From Paenibacillus sp. FSL R10-2782 (GTDB lineage Bacteria; Bacillota; Bacilli; Paenibacillales; Paenibacillaceae), in the NCBI RefSeq assembly GCF_038592985.1, contig NZ_CP151951.1:1541001-1605000 (forward strand): a stretch of DNA of 64,000 nucleotides. The letters run 5' to 3'. Positions 27,055 through 38,346 of the stretch are shown here, piece after piece; position 1 is the stretch's first letter; each line of letters starts with the position of its first letter. The notes beneath the pieces are model-generated. The model made no database searches. It was not told the origin of the DNA and saw only the letters and a program-made list of their open reading frames with translations. Made by a program: the position numbers and the translations under genes.

Positions 27055-27224
27055 CGTCCATTTGCTCCTTCTAGGTTGGTCTGTAGTCTACTATATTAGA
27101 CCACAATTTTTCTGTCTAGAAGAGTGTAGCCGATCCAAAACGATGAATCTACTAAGTAGTGGCTCGTATTTGGAATTGTAACAGGGGGCATCTAGCATTT
27201 ATAAGTACACATTCATCTAGCTTG

Positions 27225-27260
27225 TAAAGAACAAAGAGCCGTAAGCAAATTAACGGCTCT
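27225..27260 (-). terminator. terminator of the downstream XRE gene
   Basis: AGAGCCGT and ACGGCTCT (27235-27242, 27253-27260) form a stem. Read on the minus strand it is followed by TTTGTTCTTT. It overlaps the end of the gene. Confidence 0.65.
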
Positions 27261-27471
27261 CTTCGTCGTCTTCCGGCAAGTATTCGATCAGTTCACCAGG
27301 GAGTACGCCAAGGGTTCTACAGAGTGTATTCAAGGTTGGAAAGTCAATCCGGGTGTTTGCGTTGGAGGCCAAAGCTTTAACCGTATTTCGATTAATCCCT
27401 GTAATAGAAACAATATCTTTTTGTTCCAGTCCACGATCTTTCATGATCTTATCAAGAGAAAATCTAATCAC
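27250..27471 (-). CDS. XRE-family Cro/CI-like regulator
   Basis: 73 residues consisting of a single helix-turn-helix domain (RFSLDKIMKDRGLEQKDIVS, then GINRNTVKALA, then LNTLCRTLGVLPGELIEYL) and an acidic tail. The ATG follows AGGAATTG. It lies 29 bp downstream of a second, related XRE gene on the same strand. It is probably a DNA-binding repressor of the local promoter region. Confidence 0.8.
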   Translation of the reverse strand: MIRFSLDKIMKDRGLEQKDIVSITGINRNTVKALASNANTRIDFPTLNTLCRTLGVLPGELIEYLPEDDEESR

Positions 27472-27500
27472 AACAATTCCTCCAAAAAGTGAAGTCCATT

Positions 27501-27716
27501 CTACAAATCTGCATCATCCTCTACATACTCGATTACATCTTGAACATGGCAGTCTAGAGCTTTACAAATTTTATCTAGCGTATCAAATTTCACACCGTCT
27601 GTTTCTTCATTGTAAAGTTTAGTAATTCCGTTTCTATGTAACCCAGTCATGCGGGAAAGCTCGGCAATATTTACTCGTTTTTCACCCATAATACGGGAAA
27701 GATGAATCTTTATCAT
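27501..27716 (-). CDS. XRE-family Cro/CI-like regulator
   Basis: 71 residues from the ATG at 27716 (CTGGAGGAAAAT upstream; longer versions lack a ribosome site). IHLSRIMGEKRVNIAELSRM, GLHRNGITKLYN and LDKICKALDCHVQDVIEYV form the same minimal helix-turn-helix as the next gene. Both belong to the YozG/Cro-like class. The two presumably share a transcript. The divergent 134-residue gene may be a target. Confidence 0.8.
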   Translation of the reverse strand: MIKIHLSRIMGEKRVNIAELSRMTGLHRNGITKLYNEETDGVKFDTLDKICKALDCHVQDVIEYVEDDADL

Positions 27717-27813
27717 ATTTTCCTCCAGCCGAATGCACTCTATACTGTTCAAAATTGATATCAAAGTATTGAAAATACACATCACTAGATGTATATTGGG
27801 ATTAACAAAAGTA

Positions 27814-27825
27814 ACACTGTAGTGT
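27814..27825. promoter_or_regulatory. short palindrome in the XRE upstream region
   Basis: ACACT-GT-AGTGT is a perfect 5-2-5 palindrome between the XRE pair and the divergent gene, a plausible operator for one of the regulators. It is short enough to be chance. Confidence 0.25.
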
Positions 27826-27972
27826 GCTTTTGATTTACTGAGATGTGCTTTATAAACTTTATGGTAATATGCTCATCGTATCAAAACATTTTAAAATTAG
27901 CAATAAATAATGCTCACAACTTCGATTAATATTCTCCTGAAGAAAATAAGCCAACGAATGGAGCGAGGATTT

Positions 27973-28377
27973 ATGACAGAATGGGTAATGGGATTGGAAC
28001 GGGTATCCATGGTTCAGGGGCCGTATGATTCACCTCATATGTATGAGATATGCGAAGGGGTTCTTTATGACCATCAATACTTCTTTTACCTCGAAAATGG
28101 CATACTGTGCTTGCGCCATGTGAAGAAGGTGGAGCAATCATATCATACGCATCTTTACCTAGACGGAGAGAGCGGAGGTTTGCAACTGGCAGAGGGTGTA
28201 CAAGGGGAAGTTATGCAAGTTGTCACGGAGATCATCGAACGCTTATGCGCCAAGGATGGACTGACATTTTTATTCGATGAACTGCTGTGGCTACATGGTA
28301 GGGGACCCATTGAATTAAACCTTTTCAATAAGAAGGATGAAGTGACCCCAAGTGGCAGACAACTTACTACAAAATAA
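27973..28377 (+). CDS. hypothetical protein (134 aa)
   Basis: Chosen start ATG 27973 after GAGCGAGGA; the open frame extends back to 27910. A soluble alpha/beta-looking sequence with no signal peptide or recognised motif (MTEWVMGLERVSMVQGPYDS...). It is divergent from the XRE pair. No family is recognised. Confidence 0.5.
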   Translation: MTEWVMGLERVSMVQGPYDSPHMYEICEGVLYDHQYFFYLENGILCLRHVKKVEQSYHTHLYLDGESGGLQLAEGVQGEVMQVVTEIIERLCAKDGLTFLFDELLWLHGRGPIELNLFNKKDEVTPSGRQLTTK

Positions 28378-28424
28378 ATGACCCTTATGCTCTATATCAT
28401 GGAACTTACCGAATAGAAAACAGC

Positions 28425-28736
28425 TTATGATTTCAGTGAATGTACCAGTTGTTGACTGATGAAAATGAGCGGATTCCGAATCCATATGGTCAATTCCAGC
28501 ACAACAGCACCAACAGAAGGAGTAGAACCCCAATCACCCCCCAATAATTTGTTCTGCTGCTGCTCTAATATAGGTATAGGTGGCTGAGGCTCTTCCAAGC
28601 CATATTGTTCTTTGATTCTCTCTTTCGTTTCTTGATCTATGACAGGGTTATTCTGTGCAAAGGTACAACTGACAGGAACGCTTAACTGTATTAAAAGAAG
28701 TAATGTAACTGGTATAAGCACTTTTTTGCTTTGCAT
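28425..28736 (-). CDS. small secreted or membrane-anchored protein (103 aa)
   Basis: A signal-peptide-like start (VLIPVTLLLLIQLSVPVSC, about 6-24) has a Cys just after it that could be a lipobox-like site, although VPVSC is a poor match. A Pro/Gln-rich segment (EEPQPPIPILEQQQ) and a second hydrophobic stretch (VGAVVLELTIWI) follow. The start has an AGGAGC site. No family is recognised. Confidence 0.5.
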   Translation of the reverse strand: MQSKKVLIPVTLLLLIQLSVPVSCTFAQNNPVIDQETKERIKEQYGLEEPQPPIPILEQQQNKLLGGDWGSTPSVGAVVLELTIWIRNPLIFISQQLVHSLKS

Positions 28737-28825
28737 GGTTAGCTCCTATGACCTCTGTTTTTGACCTCTTAACTTCTGTATCTACCATAATTGCATGTAC
28801 TTGTCGAGCATTTGAGGGGAGATAT

Positions 28826-28900
28826 GATGAAGCCACCTCTGCACTAGATACGGAGACAGAAGTGGCAATTCAACTTAGGACTCTTTTAATTTGCCTATAA
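28826..28900 (+). pseudogene. remnant of an ABC-transporter ATPase
   Basis: The frame reads DEATSALDTETEVAIQ then LRTLLICL and stop. DEATSALD is the Walker B/D-loop of ABC ATPases. Fifteen of 16 residues match the ABC transporter at 33458-33505, while many third codon positions differ, so it is an old coding fragment and not a recent copy. No intact ATPase surrounds it. Confidence 0.6.
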
Positions 28901-30166
28901 AGATTCCTGAAGGGCTTTAGAAGAAGTGCCGTAATCAGCATAACGAGGGAGCACAATAGTGTAGTATATTCCTACAATAACGGTACAGACCCCAACTAAT
29001 AAAAACAAGACTTCAATTGAAATAAATGAAGGAAAGCTTACAGCAATGAAACCTAATGTAAGAGACTGGGACAGCATCATTAACGGATTAATTAAACCTT
29101 GCACACGTCCCATCATTTGAGGATCTACAATACAAGGCAGCCATCCTCCTATGCCAATATTGATGAACGGAAGTACCAGTGCAATGGCGAAGTTGATAAT
29201 CAAAAATACATAGAGGTGATTAACAAATCCAAGTGTGCATATACCAATTCCGGCTACCAGAACTCCCGCTGCAATCATTTGGTGTAACTTTAGCTTGGCG
29301 GAGATAAGAGAAGCGATTAAGGTGCCAAGCAACACACCAGCTCCAAAAATAATACCTGCCCATACCATATACTGCTCATAGTTGCCTGGAGCTAGCTTAT
29401 ATTTAAGAATAAACATCGGTAAAACGCTAAATCCACCATTTAAAATACCGAACATAAAAAATCCTGAAACCAACCAAATCAATAGTTTGTTGCGTAATAT
29501 GTAAAGAAACCCTTGTTTAAAGTCGTGCATGACCAGTTTGAATTTTAATTGTTTAAATTGATGTGCCCCGTTCGGAAGGCGTACTTCCTTTGGAATTTTG
29601 CAGGAACGAATAAGCAGCGCAGACACAATAAAAGAAACAGCATCAATGAGGATGGCTCCAGTAATTCCAAAATGCCAGTAAACGACGGCCCCCAGAGTTC
29701 CTCCAAACAACATGAACAGACTCCCCATCATTTGATTGAGGCCTGCTGCAATGGTGTAATCCTCTTTGTTTAATATTCCCTGTATAATGGCACTTTCGGC
29801 TGGGAAAAAAAATTTGGAAGCAGCACTACGGATGAAGAGGCAGCCAAATATCAAAGGAATCGAATCAACCCAAACAAAAATAAGCAAGCATAAGGATAAA
29901 AAAGCGCTGATCCAGTCACAATTAACAGCAATTTTTTGTCGGTCCATCCGATCTGCCAGCACTCCAACCACGAGGAATACTGCCAGCATCGGGAGCGAAT
30001 ACATTAACTCGGCAAGCGTTGCATAGTATGGCTGATTCGTAAACCGTTTCAACAAATAAAACATGAATGCAGTAACCCCAATAATTCCTCCCATTTGTGA
30101 GGCGAACGTTGCCAGGAAAAGCCTGACATAATTCTTGTTTCTGAGTACTTGTTTTAATCCAGTCAC
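28895..30166 (-). CDS. MFS transporter, macrolide-efflux-like
   Basis: 423 residues with about 12 hydrophobic helices. The pattern is that of the DHA-type/MefA-like multidrug exporters: NYVRLFLATFASQMGGIIGV at the start, and GVLADRMDRQKIAVNCDW, the inter-helix 2-3 motif A. GTG start at 30166 with AAAGGGAT upstream. It probably exports a lipophilic compound using the proton gradient; the substrate is unknown. It stands alone among gene remnants. Confidence 0.8.
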   Translation of the reverse strand: MTGLKQVLRNKNYVRLFLATFASQMGGIIGVTAFMFYLLKRFTNQPYYATLAELMYSLPMLAVFLVVGVLADRMDRQKIAVNCDWISAFLSLCLLIFVWVDSIPLIFGCLFIRSAASKFFFPAESAIIQGILNKEDYTIAAGLNQMMGSLFMLFGGTLGAVVYWHFGITGAILIDAVSFIVSALLIRSCKIPKEVRLPNGAHQFKQLKFKLVMHDFKQGFLYILRNKLLIWLVSGFFMFGILNGGFSVLPMFILKYKLAPGNYEQYMVWAGIIFGAGVLLGTLIASLISAKLKLHQMIAAGVLVAGIGICTLGFVNHLYVFLIINFAIALVLPFINIGIGGWLPCIVDPQMMGRVQGLINPLMMLSQSLTLGFIAVSFPSFISIEVLFLLVGVCTVIVGIYYTIVLPRYADYGTSSKALQESL

Positions 30167-30401
30167 AGTTCCATCCCTTTCGCTTTCAAAGCGGTTTTTA
30201 GATGCCTATTTAAAATCATAGTGAAAAGTAGGAATTTTGTACAGAAAAGTGACTTTAATGTCATATTAAAATGTGAGTTTGCATCGTATCGGACCATCTA
30301 TCTTTTAAAAAACTCTGCTGTAAAAGGTAATCATATGGGTTGGGCTGGGGAGTTGTTTTTAAACTCGATTGGCGTAGCATGAGGCGCAACATAAACTAAA
30401 T
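30167..30401. other. intergenic region, no gene seen
   Basis: AT-rich 235 bp upstream of the MFS gene. It presumably carries that gene's promoter; no clear elements were picked. Confidence 0.4.
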
Positions 30402-30438
30402 AACCAGCCGTCGGTTGATATCCGACGACTGGCTGGTT
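30402..30438 (-). terminator. terminator of the GH1 remnant
   Basis: AACCAGCC...GTCGG pairs with CCGAC...GGCTGGTT with a 4-base bulge. On the minus strand TTATTTAGTTT follows. Confidence 0.6.
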
Positions 30439-30495
30439 AACTTGCCAGGTGTTTGATTCCTGACTCACAAATGGGGGGGCAGTCTCTAATCTAAA

Positions 30496-31649
<1,154 letters not shown>

Positions 31650-31782
31650 ACTCTCATTGACAGAGATCTGTTGTTTGAGCTTTTTGATCAACTGCGTGAT
31701 TTTTAGAAAAATGGATTTACAGGATTTTATGGTCACCTTATAATGGAAAATAACAACATCGGTTTACATACAATGGTTATAT

Positions 31783-31856
31783 CGGGGTATGGCGCAGTCA
31801 GGTAGCGCGCGCCCTTGGGGTGGGCGAGGTCGTGGGTTCGAATCCCGCTACTCCGA
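31783..31856 (+). tRNA. tRNA-Pro (anticodon GGG)
   Basis: 74 nt fold as a cloverleaf: acceptor CGGGGTA/TACTCCG (one G-U), D stem GCGC/GCGC, anticodon stem CGCCC/GGGCG with loop TTGGGGT (anticodon GGG), T stem GTGGG/CCCGC with loop TTCGAAT, discriminator A. CCA is not encoded. It decodes CCC and CCU. A U-rich hairpin follows. Confidence 0.92.
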
Positions 31857-31867
31857 TTCTATCCAAA

Positions 31868-31915
31868 ATGTCCTGCTGACGCAGATTTTGCGCCTGCCGG
31901 ATATTTTTTTGTTTA
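31868..31915 (+). terminator. terminator after tRNA-Pro
   Basis: CCTGCTGACGCA and TGCGCCTGCCGG form an imperfect stem followed by TATTTTTTTG. Confidence 0.55.
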
Positions 31916-31978
31916 TTGGATCTTTCCAGCGGTTGGAAGCCTGTTCATTAATGAGTATTTACAGAAATGGGGAAAAGC

Positions 31979-33694
31979 ATGCTACGTCGTTTTTTGGAAT
32001 ATTATCGACCGTATCGGTCTTTATTTCTTTTGGATTTTTCGTGCGCGGTCTTTGCTGCGTTGCTGGAGCTAGGATTTCCACTCGCCGTGAATTATGTAGT
32101 GGACGACTTATTGCCGCAAAATAACTTAGAGCTGATTCTGTGGGCCTGCGCGGGCTTGCTGGCGATCTATGCGGTAAACACGGTGATGCAGTACATCATT
32201 AACTATTGGGGCCATATGCTGGGCGTTAATATTGAAACGGCGATGCGGCGGAAGCTGTTTGAGCATATGCAAAAAATGTCCTTCCGATTTTTTGATAACA
32301 ACAAGACAGGCAGTCTGATGTCACGGATTACGAATGATTTGATGGAGATTGGCGAAATGGCCCATCACGGGCCGGAGGACTTGTTCATTGCGATTATGAC
32401 GCTGATTGGGGCATTTGTGCTGATGAGCTCGATTCACTGGAAGCTCGCGCTGCTGATTTTTGCAGTGATTCCGGTGCTGATCTGGTTGTCCATTTATTTT
32501 AACAAAAAGATGACCAAGGCCTTCGACACGATGTATACGAGCATGGGAGATTTTAATGCCCGCGTGGAAAATACGATTGGCGGTATCCGTGTAGTGCAAG
32601 CCTTTGGTAACGAGCAATTTGAAAAGGTGCGCTTTGACAAGGACAACAACCGTTTTCGGGGTGCAAAGCTGATGGCTTATAAAATCATGTCCAACGGACT
32701 GTCGATGAGCTATATGCTGACCCGCATGGTTACGCTGTTTGTGCTGATTTTTGGAGCATATTATGTCATTCGTGGAGAATTGTCGTATGGACAGTTTATC
32801 GGATTTATTTTGCTGTCTAATGTATTTTTCCGTCCGATAGATAAAATCAATGCAATTATCGAAAGCTATCCGAAAGGCATTGCAGGCTTCAAGCGCTATA
32901 CAGATCTGCTGGATACCAACCCGGATGTGGCAGATGCACCGGATGCACGTGCAGTGGAGCATTTGAGAGGAGATATTCGCTATAGCGATATTTCCTTTGG
33001 ATATGAAGGCAAGGACAAGGTACTCAAAGGAATTGATCTCAACATCCAGGCTGGAGAAACGGTTGCTTTTGTAGGTCCATCAGGGGCGGGGAAAACGACG
33101 ATTTGCAGCTTGCTTCCCCGTTTTTACGATGTGGAGGGTGGTGCGATTACCATTGATGGTATGGATATCCGCAGTATGACGCTAATTTCACTACGCCGAC
33201 AGATTGGAATTGTACAGCAGGATGTGTTCCTGTTCTCTGGCACTATTCGTGAAAATATAGTGTATGGCAAGCTGGATGCCAAGGAAGATGAAATATGGGA
33301 GGCTGCGCTGCGTGCGCAGCTACATGATTTTATCCGTTCTCAGCCAGAAGGAATGGATACGGTGATCGGTGAAAGGGGTGTGAAGCTGTCTGGAGGTCAA
33401 AAGCAGCGACTGGCGATTGCACGGATGTTTTTGAAAAATCCGCCGATTCTCATTTTGGATGAAGCGACTTCAGCGCTGGATACGGAGACAGAGGCTGCGA
33501 TTCAGCAATCGCTGGCAGAATTGTCTGCCGGACGGACGACACTGGTCATTGCTCACCGACTGGCGACGATCAAAAATGCCAACCGTATTATCGTAGTGAC
33601 GGAAAAAGGCATTACCGAGCAGGGAAGACATGAGGAGCTGGTTGCGGCGGGTGGAGTGTACAGTCGTCTGCACACTGCCCAATTCGGTTCCTGA
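31979..33694 (+). CDS. ABC transporter, fused permease and ATPase (exporter)
   Basis: 571 residues from ATG 31979 (GGGGAA upstream; ATG 31967 is the alternative). Six membrane helices lie in about 1-310 (type IV exporter fold, with the NNKTGSLMSRITNDLMEIGE coupling region). The ATPase follows: Walker A GPSGAGKTT (about 366), signature KLSGGQKQR (about 470), Walker B ILILDEATSALD, and the H-loop in TLVIAHRL. It works as a homodimer or as one half of a heterodimer; no partner half-transporter is next to it. Probably lipid or drug export. Confidence 0.88.
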   Translation: MLRRFLEYYRPYRSLFLLDFSCAVFAALLELGFPLAVNYVVDDLLPQNNLELILWACAGLLAIYAVNTVMQYIINYWGHMLGVNIETAMRRKLFEHMQKMSFRFFDNNKTGSLMSRITNDLMEIGEMAHHGPEDLFIAIMTLIGAFVLMSSIHWKLALLIFAVIPVLIWLSIYFNKKMTKAFDTMYTSMGDFNARVENTIGGIRVVQAFGNEQFEKVRFDKDNNRFRGAKLMAYKIMSNGLSMSYMLTRMVTLFVLIFGAYYVIRGELSYGQFIGFILLSNVFFRPIDKINAIIESYPKGIAGFKRYTDLLDTNPDVADAPDARAVEHLRGDIRYSDISFGYEGKDKVLKGIDLNIQAGETVAFVGPSGAGKTTICSLLPRFYDVEGGAITIDGMDIRSMTLISLRRQIGIVQQDVFLFSGTIRENIVYGKLDAKEDEIWEAALRAQLHDFIRSQPEGMDTVIGERGVKLSGGQKQRLAIARMFLKNPPILILDEATSALDTETEAAIQQSLAELSAGRTTLVIAHRLATIKNANRIIVVTEKGITEQGRHEELVAAGGVYSRLHTAQFGS

Positions 33695-33714
33695 TACTAT
33701 GATTTGTACGATAA

Positions 33715-33760
33715 AAGCGCCAAGGCTTGGGGACAAACCAGTCTCTGGCGCTTGTTTTCA
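33715..33760 (+). terminator. terminator after the ABC exporter
   Basis: AAGCGCCA and TGGCGCTT pair, followed by GTTTTCAT. Confidence 0.75.
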
Positions 33761-33998
33761 TACGAAATAACCTGATTGATCTAATTTATGCATTGGTATG
33801 TTGAGAAAAAGGAAATGCTCATTGACGGAAAAGTTTATACAATGGAAGAAGGATAGGAACTGTGAAATTCGACTTTTGATGAAGGATTTCATATAATGTG
33901 AGCATATTGTGAACAACTTAATTGAGAATTTTGCGAAAACTGAAATGAAAATGATTTCCGTCCAGCTATGAATTTCAAAATTTGACGGAGGGAACGAG

Positions 33999-36890
33999 AT
34001 GACAATGGAAGAGAGCAGCAGACAGGTACCTTGGCAGAGTTATTATGGACCTAATTTAGGTTATGTGCAGGACCAGTATGAAAAGTATGTAGCGGACCCC
34101 GGAACAGTTGATCCGGCTTACCGCGAGCTGTTTGATCAATGGGGTGAGCCGCCGCAATCCGAATACTCGGCTGCTTCCATGATAGACTACAAATTGCAAG
34201 GCCCCCCGGCAAGCGCTCAGGGACATCTTGATTCGAACACATTACAGAAAGCGGTTACAGCCGGGAAAATGGTGTGGAACATCCGTGAATACGGACATTT
34301 GGCTGCACAAATAGACCCGCTGGGACTGGATGCCGAGCAGGATACACGCTTGCTTGATCCGGCATCCTACGGTTTAACTGAACAGGACCTAAAGGCTTTT
34401 CCGGCCTCTTTAATATGGGATAATGCTCCCGCTGGAACACTTAACGGCTGGGAAGCTATCCAACGCTTGCGTGTAGCATACACAGGCCCGATTGCCTATG
34501 AATTTAGTCACATTCATAACGAAGAGGAACGCCGCTGGCTGAACAGCTACGCTGAATCCGGCTGGTCCTCCAAACCACTCACCACACAGGAACGCAAGGC
34601 GTTGCTAGGCAGACTGGTAGAGGTGGAGCAGTTCGAAGAGTTTTTGCATAAAACGTTTGTCGGACAGAAACGTTTTTCCATCGAAGGTAATGATGTCCTT
34701 GTACCCGTACTCGACGAAATTATCCGTCTTACGACGAATGCAGGTGCAAGCCACGTGCTGATGGGGATGGCGCATCGTGGTCGTCTGAATGTGCTGGCCC
34801 ACGTACTGGGCAAGCCTTACAGCAAAATTTTCTCTGAATTTCATCATTCTCCGAATAAGGATCTGATCCCGTCAGAAGGCTCGACAGGAATTAATTACGG
34901 CTGGACCGGAGATGTAAAATATCATCTGGGTGCCAATCGTTTTGTAAAGGATGGGGAAGCGGTACAGGCCCGTCTGACATTAGCGAATAACCCGAGTCAT
35001 CTGGAATACGTGAACCCGGTCGTGCAGGGCTTTTCCCGCGCAGCGCAGGAGGATCGCAGTGAAGCAGGCTATCCGAAGCTGGATGTCAGCAAGGCAGCAA
35101 CCATTATCATGCATGGCGATGCGGCTTTTCCGGGTGAAGGTATCGTGGCCGAATCACTCAATTTCACGAATTTGCGCGGTTTCCGTAATGGCGGCTCGGT
35201 TCATATTATTGTTAACAATCGTCTGGGCTTTACAACGGAAAGCGTGGACTCACGTTCGACCCGCTATGCAAGCGATCTGGCCAAAGGCTACGAAATTCCG
35301 ATCGTACACGTGAACGCGGACAATCCCGAGGCGTGTATTGCAGCAGCTCGAATGGCAGGAGAATACCGCAACCGCTTCAAGAAGGATTTCCTGATTGATC
35401 TGATCGGTTATCGCCGTTATGGTCATAATGAATCCGATGATCCGGAAACAACGCAACCGCTGGTATACAGCAAGGTGAAAAACCATCCAACGGTTAGCAA
35501 ATTGTACGCTCAAAAACTGATTAAGCAAGGAATCGTGGAAGAAGCGTATAATGCCGGACTTATCGAAAAGGTACAAAATCGGCTCAAGGAAGCACATGAG
35601 CATGTGAAGAATAACCCGGAAGAGGAGCCTGTAATTGCTCCTTCCAAGGCAAAACGGGGTCAGGATTCTGTGGTTCGTACGGCTGTAGAGTTGAAAAAGC
35701 TGCGCCAGATCAATGAAAACCTGCTGAAATGGCCGAAATCCTTCCAAGTATATCCGAAGCTGGATCGTATTTTACAGCGCAGAAAAACAGCTCTGAACGA
35801 TGGCGAAAAGGTGGACTGGAGCTTGGCGGAAACGTTGGCTTTGGCTACAATTCTGGCCGATGGCAAACCAATTCGTATGACAGGTCAGGATGCGGAGCGG
35901 GCGACCTTTGCTCATCGTAACCTCGTGCTGCACGAGCCTGAAACGGGCAATACACATTGCCCTCTGCACACATTGCCGGAAGCACGCGCTTCGTTCAGTA
36001 TTCATAACAGTCCGTTGTCTGAGGCGTCTGTCCTTGGCTTTGAATATGGCTATAACGTGTACTCTCCTGAAACGTTAGTGATTTGGGAGGCGCAATTCGG
36101 TGATTTTGCCAACTGTGCGCAGGTTATCTTTGACCAGTTCATTTCCGCTGGCCGAGCCAAATGGAGACAGAAATCCAGTCTGGTGATGCTGTTGCCACAT
36201 GGTAGTGAAGGGCAAGGACCGGAGCATACAAGCGCACGTCTGGAGCGTTTCCTCCAACTGTCTGCACAAAATAACTGGACTGTCGCTAACTTGAGTAGTG
36301 CCTCGCAGTATTTCCATCTGCTGCGCCGTCAGGCTGCATTAAGCGAAAGTGAGGAAGCTCGTCCGCTTGTGATGATGTCGCCGAAAAGCCTCATTCGTAA
36401 CAATCGTGTCGCTTCGCCTGCTTCCGAGTTCAGCGAAGGAACATTCCGTCCCGTGCTGGAGCAGCCTGGATTGGGTGTGCGCCCGGATCGTGTAGAGCGA
36501 ATTGTACTGTGCAGTGGCAAGATTGCCATTGATTTGGAAGAAGCGTTGGAGAAGGACAAGGCTGAAGCGGAGGAACGTCTTCACATCATTCGCGTCGAGC
36601 AGTTGTATCCTTTCCCAGAAGAGGAAATTCGGAATATTTTCAGCCGCTTCCAGCATGTTAAGGAATTTGTATGGGCACAGGAAGAACCGAAAAACATGGG
36701 GGCCTGGAGTTACATTGAGCCTCGATTGCGGAATGTAGTGCCGCAAGGAGCGGAAATCCGCTATGCAGGCAGACCGGATCGTTCCAGCCCGGCGAGTGGT
36801 TATCAGCAAGTACACAGCCTAGAGCAGCAGCGAATTATTCAATCAGCATTGAAGCAGGATTCCAAAAACAATATTACACTGGGGAGGTAG
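33999..36890 (+). CDS. odhA: 2-oxoglutarate dehydrogenase E1 (SucA/OdhA)
   Basis: 963 residues, the usual length. It decarboxylates 2-oxoglutarate with thiamine diphosphate and passes the succinyl group to the lipoyl arm of E2 in the TCA cycle. Visible features: the N-terminal SWQSYY-like peptide ([20 protein letters not shown]), [32 protein letters not shown] with [11 protein letters not shown] (TPP/Mg site), and a late [16 protein letters not shown]. The ATG follows GACGGAGGGAACGAG. A TATAAT at 33892-33897 may be its promoter. The E2 gene follows after 5 nt. Confidence 0.97.
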   Translation: MTMEESSRQVPWQSYYGPNLGYVQDQYEKYVADPGTVDPAYRELFDQWGEPPQSEYSAASMIDYKLQGPPASAQGHLDSNTLQKAVTAGKMVWNIREYGHLAAQIDPLGLDAEQDTRLLDPASYGLTEQDLKAFPASLIWDNAPAGTLNGWEAIQRLRVAYTGPIAYEFSHIHNEEERRWLNSYAESGWSSKPLTTQERKALLGRLVEVEQFEEFLHKTFVGQKRFSIEGNDVLVPVLDEIIRLTTNAGASHVLMGMAHRGRLNVLAHVLGKPYSKIFSEFHHSPNKDLIPSEGSTGINYGWTGDVKYHLGANRFVKDGEAVQARLTLANNPSHLEYVNPVVQGFSRAAQEDRSEAGYPKLDVSKAATIIMHGDAAFPGEGIVAESLNFTNLRGFRNGGSVHIIVNNRLGFTTESVDSRSTRYASDLAKGYEIPIVHVNADNPEACIAAARMAGEYRNRFKKDFLIDLIGYRRYGHNESDDPETTQPLVYSKVKNHPTVSKLYAQKLIKQGIVEEAYNAGLIEKVQNRLKEAHEHVKNNPEEEPVIAPSKAKRGQDSVVRTAVELKKLRQINENLLKWPKSFQVYPKLDRILQRRKTALNDGEKVDWSLAETLALATILADGKPIRMTGQDAERATFAHRNLVLHEPETGNTHCPLHTLPEARASFSIHNSPLSEASVLGFEYGYNVYSPETLVIWEAQFGDFANCAQVIFDQFISAGRAKWRQKSSLVMLLPHGSEGQGPEHTSARLERFLQLSAQNNWTVANLSSASQYFHLLRRQAALSESEEARPLVMMSPKSLIRNNRVASPASEFSEGTFRPVLEQPGLGVRPDRVERIVLCSGKIAIDLEEALEKDKAEAEERLHIIRVEQLYPFPEEEIRNIFSRFQHVKEFVWAQEEPKNMGAWSYIEPRLRNVVPQGAEIRYAGRPDRSSPASGYQQVHSLEQQRIIQSALKQDSKNNITLGR

Positions 36891-36895
36891 CGGCT

Positions 36896-38209
36896 GTGAG
36901 CGATATTTTAGTGCCAGCAATGGGAGAATCCATCACGGAAGGAACAATCTCCAAATGGCTTGTGAAGGAAGGGGATTCCGTAGGACAGGGAGATGTTCTA
37001 CTGGAACTGGAAACCGATAAGGTCAACCTGGAAATTAGCGCAGAAGAAGCGGGCGTAGTCCAGAAAATCCTTCGACAGGAAGGGGAAACGGTGGTTATCG
37101 GTGAAGCAGTTGGCTTGATCGGAAGCGGCAGTGGGACTGGTAACGCAGAACCATCCAGTGCCGTAGAAGCAGCAGCGACCCAAGCGCCAGAGGCATCGGC
37201 TGTAGCCACTTCGCCTGCTTCCACAGCAGGCGTTGGCAAGTCAGCAGCGGAACAGGCCACACAGCCTATTGCATCCAATGGTGACGGAAACGGTCAGACG
37301 GCATCTCCCTCTGCCCGGAAGCTGGCGCGTGAGCGCGGAATTGATCTGGAACAGGTACAGGGGAAGGACCCGCTCGGACGCGTATTCCAGGAGGACGTTA
37401 AAACGCATGCGAACAGCGCCCATGCTTCGCGTACTGCATCACCTGCACCTGCGGCTCCCGCTGCGAATAAGTCTGCTGCTGCGTCTCCGTCTCAGACAGA
37501 GTACAGCAAGCCGGTAGAACGTCAGCGCATGTCCCGCCGCAGAGCGACCATTGCCAAGCGTCTCGTTGAGGCACAGCAAACGGCAGCTATGCTTACGACC
37601 TTTAATGAAGTGGATATGACCGCCATCCTTGATGTTCGCAAACGCCGTAAAGATAAGTTCAAGGAGAAGCACGATGTAGGGCTGGGCTTTATGTCCTTCT
37701 TTACGAAGGCAGTGGTCGGTGCGCTCAAGCGTTTTCCTACTGTAAATGCGGAAATTAACGGCGATGATATCGTACTGAAAAAATACTATGATATCGGGAT
37801 TGCCGTATCTGCGAAGGAAGGGCTGGTTGTACCCGTTGTACGGGATGCTGATCGTCTCGGCTTTGCCGAAATTGAAAAGAGTATTGCAGAACTGGCTGGT
37901 AAAGCACGTTCCAATTCGCTTTCATTGGCAGATCTGCAAGGTGGAACCTTTACCATTACCAACGGAGGTATTTTCGGTTCCCTGCTGTCTACGCCAATCC
38001 TGAATACACCGCAAGTAGGTATTTTGGGAATGCATAAAATCCAGCTTCGCCCGATTGCCATTGACGAGGAACGTATGGAAAATCGTCCGATGATGTATAT
38101 CGCGTTGTCCTACGATCACCGGATTATTGATGGCAGCGAAGCGGTTCGCTTCCTGGTAACGGTCAAAGAATTGCTGGAAGATCCGGAATCGTTGTTGCTG
38201 GAAGGATAA
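36896..38209 (+). CDS. odhB: 2-oxoglutarate dehydrogenase E2 (dihydrolipoyl succinyltransferase)
   Basis: 437 residues with GTG start (GGGGAGG upstream). The N-terminal lipoyl domain has Lys42 in [10 protein letters not shown]. An Ala/Pro-rich linker follows, then the E1/E3-binding domain ([20 protein letters not shown]), a second linker, and the catalytic domain ending with [18 protein letters not shown] (catalytic His/Asp). It transfers succinyl to CoA. It is co-transcribed with odhA. No E3 (lpd) gene follows, so E3 must be shared from elsewhere. Confidence 0.97.
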   Translation: MSDILVPAMGESITEGTISKWLVKEGDSVGQGDVLLELETDKVNLEISAEEAGVVQKILRQEGETVVIGEAVGLIGSGSGTGNAEPSSAVEAAATQAPEASAVATSPASTAGVGKSAAEQATQPIASNGDGNGQTASPSARKLARERGIDLEQVQGKDPLGRVFQEDVKTHANSAHASRTASPAPAAPAANKSAAASPSQTEYSKPVERQRMSRRRATIAKRLVEAQQTAAMLTTFNEVDMTAILDVRKRRKDKFKEKHDVGLGFMSFFTKAVVGALKRFPTVNAEINGDDIVLKKYYDIGIAVSAKEGLVVPVVRDADRLGFAEIEKSIAELAGKARSNSLSLADLQGGTFTITNGGIFGSLLSTPILNTPQVGILGMHKIQLRPIAIDEERMENRPMMYIALSYDHRIIDGSEAVRFLVTVKELLEDPESLLLEG

Positions 38210-38246
38210 AATAGATCAACCGTTGTATCCAATCTTAACGTTTATG

Positions 38247-38280
38247 AAAAAGCAGGCTCTTGCGGGTCTGCTTTTTTTCC
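38247..38280 (+). terminator. terminator after odhAB
   Basis: AAGCAGGC and GTCTGCTT form a stem followed by TTTTTT. Confidence 0.8.
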
Positions 38281-38346
38281 TGCATAGTTATAACATAGGA
38301 TTACAGGTAGTAGGTACTCAGATGCGAAAGAAGGGTGGGGACTGTA

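Larger units (their letters stand above)
25915..27105 (-). mobile_element. IS3-family insertion sequence
   Basis: Two overlapping-frame genes on the minus strand: orfA (27054-26770) and orfB (26728-25928). The ends are approximate. The left end near TGTCAACACTAAACTAGAC and the right end, read inward as TGTGGTCTAATATAGTAGAC, are imperfect inverted repeats sharing TGT and CTAA..TAGAC. A 3-4-bp target duplication could not be settled. Both reading frames look intact, so the element may be active. Confidence 0.75.
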
